A stretch of DNA of 64,000 nucleotides, taken from positions 236,040-300,039 of the forward strand of contig NZ_JAILWA010000002.1 of NCBI RefSeq assembly GCF_025699255.1, in the 5' to 3' direction. A program made the translations under genes and the position numbers. This stretch comes from Nitrosopumilus sp. (GTDB taxonomy: Archaea; Thermoproteota; Nitrososphaeria; Nitrososphaerales; Nitrosopumilaceae). Below are positions 36,653-44,335 of this stretch, piece by piece. How positions within the stretch are numbered: position 1 is the first letter of the stretch; the number at the start of each line of letters is the position of its first letter. The notes beneath the pieces are model-generated. The model was not told where the DNA came from, made no database searches, and saw only the letters and a list, made by a program, of their open reading frames with translations.

Positions 36653-37042
36653 GTTGAAACTTTGGTTTTTTCTTTAAAGATCTTTCGTAGAATTTGTCAG
36701 TGTTTGTTTTATTGTTATTTTCTATAATTATGCCATGACAGATGAATCATGGGAAAATATTCAGGGATTGTCTTGGATGTTTATTGAGTTTGATGAATAG
36801 AATTACTCTACACGAACATCAATCTGAACACTACGTGAACTTCCATAGTTTGAAGATCCTTCAAAGACTGCATAGAGTTCTACCACTCATGCCAAACAGC
36901 TCAAAGCAATTTTCAAACCATTTACTCGCAATCCAAAACTGTTTTGCACCAATTTTTACTAGTGAAAAAAACGTTATCCTATCTTCAAATCAAACCGTAC
37001 CAAACGAGTATGGAATTGTTGTGTGTTTTTCTGAAATTGCAT
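36653..37042. other. 390-bp region without a convincing gene; possible remnant of a degraded gene
   Basis: On the minus strand, 36803-36957 reads as a plausible beta-protein C-terminus (VVELYAVFEGSSNYGSSR, then VQIDVRVE and TAA), but it is interrupted by an in-frame stop at 36887-36889 and has no start. On the plus strand a 21-codon frame (MTDESWENIQGLSW) starts near 36737. The 103-codon plus-strand frame over the region looks like chance. A decayed gene is the best reading, held weakly. Confidence 0.3.
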
Positions 37043-37996
37043 TCAAGTTTTAAACTGCGCCCACAATGGCCTGTGATCAGAAAGATAGTACCTGATGTAT
37101 TTTCTAAACTTCTCTTCGTCAGGCTTTACCTTGTCCCACAAGTCAGGATATACGGCACCATCAAAATCAAATACGCCAGACTCGCCGGTGTATCTCTTTT
37201 TTGTGTTTCCTGGAAAGAAGAATATCTGGTCATACTCCTTGTCATCTACAATGTTTGATGCAACCCTTGTAGAGTGAGGAGGTCTATGCATTCCCCTTTT
37301 TGTCAGGGCTCGATATATTGGGTCCGAATGCTCTGCCTTTGGCAGGTTAAAGTCGCCAAGAACCATAAAGTTTTCAGAATAACTATGAGAGTCATCGCGT
37401 CGCAAGTCTGCCCATCTTGCAGCAGCATATGCCTCCAGCGCCCTTCGCTCTCTGTCTTTTTTGTTGTCATCTCCAAAGTACAGATGCACGTTTGCTATTA
37501 CAAACTCAAAGTCTCCTGCCACAAATGACACAAAGAAAGGATTCCTGTCAAATCCCTTGAATTTCCTGTCAATTCCCGGAAGCTTGATGTGCCTGTTCTC
37601 TGATGGCGGCACTGCAACTTCTCCTACCATCTCAAGTTCTGATATTTTGCGGGAATCATATACAAATGCAGAGCGCTCGTCGTTTCCTGCCCTGTCATTG
37701 AAAACTATTCGGTATGACTTTGGCAGCATATCAAGTACTGCCCTTAGATGATGCAGGTTGTCATGAATCTCCTGTAGGCCTACAATGTCAAACCAACTAA
37801 GCATCTCTGCAATGAGTTCAAGTTCACTGTCTCTTCTTTTTTGCAGGCCAAAGTTTGCAATGTTCCAAGTTGCAATGATGATGTGGTCCTTGGATTTGTT
37901 TGGTATCTCTCTTTTCTTTTTGTGTGTCCTTAGGTTTTGAATCTCTGAATCTGCGTTATAGTTGTGTGGAGGATTTGGCTTTTCAAAAGAGAACAT
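37043..37996 (-). CDS. Endonuclease/exonuclease/phosphatase (DNase I-like) family protein
   Basis: 317 residues, cytoplasmic. The family residues are in order: TWNIANFG (Asn), LQEIHD with E76, ANVHLYFG, MVLGDFNLP (Asp/Asn) and the terminal SDHRPLWAQF with the catalytic Asp-His. This predicts a magnesium-dependent phosphodiester hydrolase. An insert of basic residues (KKDRERRALEAYAAARW) could contact nucleic acid. It is divergent from the membrane-protein operon, and there is no signal peptide. Whether it cuts DNA, RNA or a small phosphoester is unknown. Confidence 0.85.
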   Translation of the reverse strand: MFSFEKPNPPHNYNADSEIQNLRTHKKKREIPNKSKDHIIIATWNIANFGLQKRRDSELELIAEMLSWFDIVGLQEIHDNLHHLRAVLDMLPKSYRIVFNDRAGNDERSAFVYDSRKISELEMVGEVAVPPSENRHIKLPGIDRKFKGFDRNPFFVSFVAGDFEFVIANVHLYFGDDNKKDRERRALEAYAAARWADLRRDDSHSYSENFMVLGDFNLPKAEHSDPIYRALTKRGMHRPPHSTRVASNIVDDKEYDQIFFFPGNTKKRYTGESGVFDFDGAVYPDLWDKVKPDEEKFRKYIRYYLSDHRPLWAQFKT

Positions 37997-38074
37997 ATAC
38001 TGATATGTATTTGATAATTATTAAATTGATAGGAGCATCATTAATTATAATAGTATCCTAGTATCTTCATAATT

Positions 38075-39199
38075 ATGGAATGGCCACAGACAGTAGAGAA
38101 CCATTACCTGTTTTTCACTTCTTTAATTGCAATTGTTACTGGCATTGCAAATCTTAGTGTGATTTACTGCATGTCCCTTGAGAAGGGAATAACCGAGGGA
38201 TTGGGACTTGCCGCAATAGGAATCATTACCTTTTGGGGAACACTTGTGGCATCATCCGTTTTTGAGGAACACAGACATGACCATGGTATTGCACATGCCC
38301 CTGATAAGATAATTGTCGGAAAGAATGTAGACGATAGCATCAAAGAAAAACTACGTAGTATCAGAGATCAAGAAGGAAGACAAGACTTTGAAAAAAACAT
38401 AGGGACACACTTTTCAACATTTACAAAAACAAATGATTCTGATAAACTAAAAAAAGATATTCTCAAAGAATTTTCTCTGACAAAAAATCCTTTTGTCTTT
38501 GTAGACAAGAAAAATCCAAAAAAAGACGAGTCAGGAAACTTTGTTGAAAACGTCATCGTCGGTACTGGAATCATGAGAAAGTCGCTTGCTGCCTCACTTG
38601 TAATAACATACATTGTATTAATCGGCCTGTCTCTTAGCGCAGGGACTTTGGATGACTCTATCAAAGAGCCAGAGAACTCATCAGCCTCCAAACAAAGCAT
38701 TCTTGGTGCAGCATCGTACTATGTCATGTCTGGTCAGATATTGAAGTCGGCCTTTGGAGCAAACCTCTCCACAGAACTATCTGAAACAATTGAGATGTCT
38801 GAAAGCTCTGACACCCATCAAAAAAGCACAGTAACTAAACTAGAAAAACAGAATTCTGAAGGCACAAAATCCCCCGAACAGATACTTTTGGAAAAAGATC
38901 CAAAAACACTCATCGAGCATTTTACCATAGTCGTAACTGCAGTCGTAGGGTTCTATTTTGGCTCAAACACCCTAAATGCATTGCTCAAGGCAAGAAAAGA
39001 AGATCACTCCAATGACGACCTGTCAGACATCAACAAAAAATTAGAAAAGCAAGAAAAGGTGACTACTGAAATGAAAGGCAAACTTGACTCTCATCCAACA
39101 CTATCTAAAACAATTTCCAAAGACGCAATCGAGACAATTAACAATCTGAAAATATCAGACAAAGACAAACTTGATTTGATACAAAAATTATTCAAATGA
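38075..39199 (+). CDS. Multi-pass membrane protein with cytoplasmic loop and coiled-coil tail, unknown
   Basis: 374 residues. Hydrophobic segments lie at about 12-33, 42-62, 170-190 and 283-305 (FTIVVTAVVGFYFGSNTLNALL). A charged region of about 100 residues lies between helices 2 and 3, and the C-terminal 65 residues are a Lys/Glu coiled coil. The family was not recognised. The stop overlaps the ATG of the next gene (ATGACTGA), so the two are translated together and probably act together. Confidence 0.65.
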   Translation: MEWPQTVENHYLFFTSLIAIVTGIANLSVIYCMSLEKGITEGLGLAAIGIITFWGTLVASSVFEEHRHDHGIAHAPDKIIVGKNVDDSIKEKLRSIRDQEGRQDFEKNIGTHFSTFTKTNDSDKLKKDILKEFSLTKNPFVFVDKKNPKKDESGNFVENVIVGTGIMRKSLAASLVITYIVLIGLSLSAGTLDDSIKEPENSSASKQSILGAASYYVMSGQILKSAFGANLSTELSETIEMSESSDTHQKSTVTKLEKQNSEGTKSPEQILLEKDPKTLIEHFTIVVTAVVGFYFGSNTLNALLKARKEDHSNDDLSDINKKLEKQEKVTTEMKGKLDSHPTLSKTISKDAIETINNLKISDKDKLDLIQKLFK

Positions 39200-40266
39200 C
39201 TGACTATTGGTTTTCCTATACTCAGGAAGAGTATGTTGAAAAGCTCCAGTGGCTAAGACGCATTCTAAAAGTCAAAGACAAGGAAAAGCAGTTCTCCTAC
39301 AGACACTGTACTGTCCAGACTGTAAGAACTTTAGACAACAAGACCCGAGTCATACTGCGAAGAACAAACTCCAAGTATTCATCATACATGGAATTCACAT
39401 ACACAGTAAACCTGATGATGGGTTTTGTAGTAGACAAGACATATGAGCCAACAACAGAAAAGATAACGGTCAAAGAAAAGACATATGATGCATGGGTAAT
39501 CAACTTTGATGTTGTAGAGTTCAAGGACTCTGAGTTTCTCCGACCAATAACAGGAGTCAAGATTTGGATGCGCAAAGGTACCGGAGACATAAAGTCTTCT
39601 GAGATTTACAAGCTGTACCTTGACATACAAAAACCAAGACCTATAACAAAGTTCTTCGAGTCAGATGTGCCAAAAAACTCTGATGTCTTGCCAGTAATTT
39701 ATCAGCCAAGAATTGATGCATGGAAGAATTTTTTGCGCGAGGTTCATGTACATCCGTTGTCTGATAAGGACTTTGAAGTAACACTGGTATTCAATGACGA
39801 GATACTGAGAGCTCATGGACCACTTGATGCAATTTACAGGGGACTGCGAGTCCTGATTCACAAGCGAATCCAAGATGTGGAGACATTTTGTATGCATTTT
39901 GATGAGCCTCACTTCAAATTTCCTGGAATTTACAGTGATGGAAAGACAATATTTGAAGATGACATTCATGGACACAAGACAGAAGATCATCCAGACGGAG
40001 TCCCGCATGTCCCAATAAAGTATTATTTCCAGTCAGAGAATCATCCAGTTGTTTTTGTAAACACATCAAACCACGCAATGGCACAAGGAGACAACAACCA
40101 TGACTTTTGGAAATGGGAGTATATCCCATGGACTCAAAACATTCCAATCATCAAGAAGGGCCTGTCCCGTGAACAAGTAGATGATTCCTTTAGGATAATC
40201 AAATCAAAGTTTTGGAGAAGAGTCTTTGGAATTAAAGACAACACTCCATGTGACGATCAGTTATGA
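39196..40266 (+). CDS. Soluble partner protein of the membrane gene, unknown
   Basis: 356 residues, no signal or membrane segment. Rich in Asp, His, Trp and Tyr. The N-terminal half is beta-rich (KTRVILRRTNSKYSSYMEFTY) and the C-terminal half is His-rich (HGHKTEDHPDGVPHVPIKYY, NTSNHAMAQGDNNHDFWKW), which may bind metal or a nucleotide. No family was recognised. The four-base overlap with the upstream membrane protein points to a complex. Confidence 0.6.
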   Translation: MTDYWFSYTQEEYVEKLQWLRRILKVKDKEKQFSYRHCTVQTVRTLDNKTRVILRRTNSKYSSYMEFTYTVNLMMGFVVDKTYEPTTEKITVKEKTYDAWVINFDVVEFKDSEFLRPITGVKIWMRKGTGDIKSSEIYKLYLDIQKPRPITKFFESDVPKNSDVLPVIYQPRIDAWKNFLREVHVHPLSDKDFEVTLVFNDEILRAHGPLDAIYRGLRVLIHKRIQDVETFCMHFDEPHFKFPGIYSDGKTIFEDDIHGHKTEDHPDGVPHVPIKYYFQSENHPVVFVNTSNHAMAQGDNNHDFWKWEYIPWTQNIPIIKKGLSREQVDDSFRIIKSKFWRRVFGIKDNTPCDDQL

Positions 40267-40307
40267 ACATATGAAAACTTTATTTAATTTGCAACAAAGA
40301 AAAAATT

Positions 40308-40742
40308 ATGCCAGAATGGTGGGAGTATATCCCTGTTGTTTCAACTTTGGGGCATGCATTCCAAGAACCGCCAGGAACTGATTGGGCAGATTACAACTCT
40401 GCTGCAGTAACACAGCAAGAATGCCAAGATCCTGCTAATGCAAAGATTCTTTGTGAGAAAAGAATCGATTCGATGATGTTGCAATATATTGCAAGTTATG
40501 TTGGCGTATCACTTCCAGCTGATTTCATAAAAACAGTAGGCGGATTGGTTATGGCTGAAATCATAAAGGCAATCTTGATCAGTTTGGGCAAAAAGAAGGC
40601 AGCTGCTGCTGCATTGACTGGACCCTTTGCGGCATTTGTGGCAATTGACGGGTTCTTGGACTTGGGAGCAATTTCTACCAAGATTTGGAGGATATATGAT
40701 GCGGCAAACGATGCAAAATCTGTTTTGTGCAGATGTGGTTAA
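40308..40742 (+). CDS. Small protein with amphipathic/hydrophobic core, unknown
   Basis: 144 residues beginning MPEWWEYIPVVS and ending with a CRCG pair. Two hydrophobic or Ala-rich stretches (about 65-90 and 95-120) could be membrane helices or a buried core. Cys pairs lie at 38 and 49. A TATA-like TTTATTTAATTT lies about 25 bases before the ATG, so it has its own promoter 42 bases after the soluble partner gene. Function unknown. Confidence 0.5.
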   Translation: MPEWWEYIPVVSTLGHAFQEPPGTDWADYNSAAVTQQECQDPANAKILCEKRIDSMMLQYIASYVGVSLPADFIKTVGGLVMAEIIKAILISLGKKKAAAAALTGPFAAFVAIDGFLDLGAISTKIWRIYDAANDAKSVLCRCG

Positions 40743-40800
40743 GTTTGTCAAAATGTCATGGTTTTTGAAAATTTAAAGTTTGGAAAACTTTTAGCAATTC

Positions 40801-40941
40801 ATGGACTGTCCTGACTGCAACACTCCCATGGAAAAAGAGCACATCAATACTGCAGATAAGGGAAATCTGACATATTTTACAAACTGGTACTGCAAGAAAT
40901 GTGGCAAGAGTGAGTATCGTCAATATGACGTGAAATTCTGA
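40801..40941 (+). CDS. Zinc-ribbon microprotein, 46 residues
   Basis: Begins MDCPDCNTPMEKEH and has YCKKCGKSEYR, giving a two-knuckle CX2C...CX2C zinc ribbon. A TTTAAA at 40772-40777 is 24-29 bases before the ATG. A stop follows at 40939-40941. Such ribbons often bind nucleic acid or proteins; the target is unknown. Confidence 0.6.
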   Translation: MDCPDCNTPMEKEHINTADKGNLTYFTNWYCKKCGKSEYRQYDVKF

Positions 40942-41466
40942 GAGTTGAACTGGTGGTGTAAATCTCTATGAGAGAATTAATTTTGAATTGAATATTATTG
41001 AAAATCGTTAAACATCTAACAAAATTCTGTTAAACTTTACTTTACGGTTGAAATGTCTAGTTTATTTTTCATACTTGAATTATCATGTCATTGTAAAATT
41101 CTTCAAATAATAGGCATGATAATCTATTGTATGAAAGATACAATAATTTTGAAGAATATGCTTGTTCAGGCACAGTGTGTATCTTTAGTTTACATTTCGG
41201 TTGAAATGTAACGTTTGATTTCTTAGTATTTTAACGAATTTCGTTTTGAGTTAATTTCCAATTATTACTTTTTTTAATTTCAATATAGTGATGGATCTAG
41301 AGAGTTAAACCAATCATACAATTCCCCTTAAGAGAATTGCAAGTTACAGTATCGAACTACAGTACTCTCAGAGTTTTTAGAGGTACATCATCACACCAAT
41401 AGTCCGATACTGCAAATGAGTTCAAATATTGAAAATTTTTGTTTCTTTTGGCATTAATCTACATTA
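40942..41466. other. 525-bp spacer between convergent genes, rich in inverted repeats
   Basis: No convincing open frame. Structures seen: a nested hairpin with outer arms ATTCTTCAAA (41098-41107) and TTTGAAGAAT (41148-41157) and a perfect inner stem TATTGTAT/ATACAATA around GAAAG (41125-41145); a perfect 9-bp stem with a GGTT loop at 41190-41211 whose right half CGGTTGAAATGT is also at 41045-41056; CAATTC/GAATTG near 41319-41338 with CTTAAG in the loop; and CAGTATCG/CGATACTG enclosing an inner GTACTCT/AGAGGTAC hairpin at about 41347-41412. They could be RNA genes, terminators or remains of a mobile element. Confidence 0.5.
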
Positions 41467-44331
41467 TCATTCAATCAAAATAGCAGGTTTGAAAGGCCTT
41501 GCATGTCTAGCTTTTCCTTTTGGATCATAAATGTCGCTATCTGATTCTGAATACACTGAAATCTCTACACCAAACTCTTTTGCTCCAATGCTGGATAATT
41601 CTGATTTGAGAAATTCTTTCTCATCAAACGAATCAGATTCTAGCTTCATGTTTTTGATTTCTTCTGACTCTGAATGCAAATCCTTGATCACTTTTTGGAT
41701 ATAGTCTGGCATTTTTTTAGCATTACTAGTTTCAGGATCTGCAATGAGTTCTTTCATTACGACTCCCATGTTGTTTTGTCCTCCAACCATAATTCCTAGT
41801 ATCTTGCGATAAACTTTGGATTTGAATTCATCTGAATTTACATAGATTACAATTTTCTTTGGAGTGATCTTTGTGACCTTGAGAATGTTTGCAATGTCAT
41901 CTATTGTTCCCTTTAGCAACTCTTCGGATTGAATTGAAGTGGCATCAACATCACTTTTGGAATATTTTGGCCACTGGGATTTTGAGACAAGCTCTGTATT
42001 CCCAAGCTTCTCCCACATCTCTTCAGCTATGTGTGGTGCAAACGGAGACAGCATTGCAACTCGCGCAGAGTTTATCTTGTACAGTATTCCTGAAACGTCT
42101 TTTCTTTCTTTGGCTTCCACTCGCTTGTTGTACCAGCTCAAATCAGACTCAAACCCAAACAAAATCTCGTGCAGTCCTTCCCTTAGTCTCATCTTCTCAA
42201 GGGACTCTGTAACTGTGCCAACCATGCTCTGTAGTTTAGATAAAATCCATCTGTCTTCAGCTTGCAATTCTGATACAGGCTCGTTTTTGAGCCTGGAGCA
42301 CTCTTCAAGAAGTGATGCAAGCTTGCCCTGAATTCCTGAAACTGATTCCATGTTAAAATCAGCATCCTGCAGCAATTCAGCTGATGATATTATTGCCAGT
42401 CTTATTGGATCAGCACCATGGTCCTTGATTGCAGTTCGTAATGGAATGATGTTTCCCATACTCTTTGACATTTTAGCACCATCCATCATTACACTTCCAT
42501 TAACTACAATCTCTTGCGGCCATAGTTTTCTCTCAAAGATTGCAACATGGTTTAACACAAAAAACGACAAGTGGTTCTGCACCAAATCTCTTCCAGAATG
42601 CCTTGAATCAACTGGATAGAAATATTGGAATTCTTTTTTCATTGTCTCTATTGTATCTTCAGATAACTTTGATGTGCTAGCAGCTAGTTTTACATCTCCT
42701 TTGTCTAGTAATATGTAATCGAAAAACTCTCTAGTCAAATTCTCAGGTGCTACAGTTCCGTCATTTACAAATCGTGAGATTGTATAGTATGCCATGTAGA
42801 TTACACTGTCAGACAATGACTCTACAATCCAGTCTTTGTCCCATGGAAGCTTGGTTCCCAATCCTTGCTGTCTTGCACATGCTCTCTCATGCAACCACTC
42901 TATGACTTCTTTGAACTCTGTTCTGATGTTGCTTGGCAGAATGTTCATCTCATCAAAGCAATTGCGAGCTAGTTCCTTCCATTCCTCATCTCCGTAATTC
43001 AAAAACCACTGATTGTTCAATACTTTGACTACACATTCTGCTCCACACCTGCAACGTACTGGCGCATTCTCTAGTACTGGGAATTTCTCTAGATGATTAT
43101 TTTCTTGCAGCCATGCTCTGATTTTGTCTCGTCCAAACTGAACCTTTTCGTTGTCAAACTGACCGCATCTTTCGTTTAGCTTGCCGTCTGTGAATTCTTT
43201 GAGATACAACTCCTTTGTTGCCTCTTCTAGCTTTTCATCTGATTGGTCTGATACTCCCAATTTCTCACAAATCTCTTTTGCAGGAAATTCCCCGTATCCT
43301 TCAGTAGATATGATTGGGATAGGCTCGATTTTTGAGGCTAATTCGTGGTTTTTGGCCTTGAGATCCATCAATGCCTGATAGTCTTTTGGTGCATGTGCAG
43401 GCACTGACATTACAAGACCTGTTCCCATGCCAGGTTCCACAAACTCTGCAGGCAATACTGGGATTTCCCGTCCGTCATGATTGATTGCATACTGTCCTAT
43501 GATTTCACTCCCTGCAATCTCTCCATCAACTGTAACTTGCTTTTCAAAGAATTCTATCTTGTGTGCACATTCTTCTGAGACTATCCACTTTTCATCATCC
43601 ACTGATACTTTTTTGTAAACTGTATTTGGATTGACCCACAGATTTGTAACACCAAAGATTGTTTCAGGTCGTAGTGTTGTAACTGGAAAAACAAATTCAC
43701 CAAGCTTGAACTTTACCAAAAAGTTTTTCTCATCTATCTTTGGTTCCACATCTCCCATTGTGTCATGCTGTGATACGGGATTTTGATCCTTGGGACACCA
43801 TCCAACTGGATGAGAACCTTGAATGATTCTGCCGTTCTCTTTTAGTGTGGTAATCTGCCACTCGATAAATTTTTGATAGCCTGGAACTATGGTTGTAAAC
43901 TCTCGTCTCCAGTCAATGGAATAACCCATCTCTATCATTCCAGCTTTGATCTCTTCATGGAAATAGTCTGCAATCTTTATTGGTTCAACAAATGTTTTGA
44001 TTGCTTCTTCTGGAACATGGTAGATATTTCGCAACCCGTCAAGAATTTCTTTTTCTCCTTTCTCAATTCTCTTTGCCATTCCAAGTACTGGCGTTCCAGT
44101 ATAATGGAATCCCATTGGGAACAATACATTGTATCCGTTCATTCGATAAAATCTTGCATGAACATCAGCTAGTGTGTATGTTCTTCCATGTCCGATGTGT
44201 TGTGGAGAATTCGGATATGGATATGCAACTGTAATGAATTTTTTTGGTTTCTCATTTGGATTTGTCTCAAAGTCTTTTGACTCTGTCCACTTGTTTCGCC
44301 ATTTAGTTTCTATTTTGTTCCAGTTTATCAT
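41467..44331 (-). CDS. leuS: Leucyl-tRNA synthetase, archaeal type
   Basis: 954 residues. Class I signatures: HIGHGRTYTLADV (HIGH at about 42-45) and KMSKSMGN late in the core. The long editing domain inserted after the Rossmann half includes VTTLRPETIFGVTN and PAHAPKDYQAL. The size and the end without the bacterial C-terminal domain match archaeal LeuS. It follows alaS by four bases on the same strand, so alaS-leuS is one operon. Confidence 0.96.
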   Translation of the reverse strand: MINWNKIETKWRNKWTESKDFETNPNEKPKKFITVAYPYPNSPQHIGHGRTYTLADVHARFYRMNGYNVLFPMGFHYTGTPVLGMAKRIEKGEKEILDGLRNIYHVPEEAIKTFVEPIKIADYFHEEIKAGMIEMGYSIDWRREFTTIVPGYQKFIEWQITTLKENGRIIQGSHPVGWCPKDQNPVSQHDTMGDVEPKIDEKNFLVKFKLGEFVFPVTTLRPETIFGVTNLWVNPNTVYKKVSVDDEKWIVSEECAHKIEFFEKQVTVDGEIAGSEIIGQYAINHDGREIPVLPAEFVEPGMGTGLVMSVPAHAPKDYQALMDLKAKNHELASKIEPIPIISTEGYGEFPAKEICEKLGVSDQSDEKLEEATKELYLKEFTDGKLNERCGQFDNEKVQFGRDKIRAWLQENNHLEKFPVLENAPVRCRCGAECVVKVLNNQWFLNYGDEEWKELARNCFDEMNILPSNIRTEFKEVIEWLHERACARQQGLGTKLPWDKDWIVESLSDSVIYMAYYTISRFVNDGTVAPENLTREFFDYILLDKGDVKLAASTSKLSEDTIETMKKEFQYFYPVDSRHSGRDLVQNHLSFFVLNHVAIFERKLWPQEIVVNGSVMMDGAKMSKSMGNIIPLRTAIKDHGADPIRLAIISSAELLQDADFNMESVSGIQGKLASLLEECSRLKNEPVSELQAEDRWILSKLQSMVGTVTESLEKMRLREGLHEILFGFESDLSWYNKRVEAKERKDVSGILYKINSARVAMLSPFAPHIAEEMWEKLGNTELVSKSQWPKYSKSDVDATSIQSEELLKGTIDDIANILKVTKITPKKIVIYVNSDEFKSKVYRKILGIMVGGQNNMGVVMKELIADPETSNAKKMPDYIQKVIKDLHSESEEIKNMKLESDSFDEKEFLKSELSSIGAKEFGVEISVYSESDSDIYDPKGKARHARPFKPAILIE

Positions 44332-44335
44332 GGTA

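Noticed and set aside
36742..37053. 103-codon plus-strand frame
   Set aside because: It has no promoter or ribosome-binding signal and an unlikely His/Leu/Ser mix. The region looks like a decayed minus-strand gene, and no recognisable domain is present.
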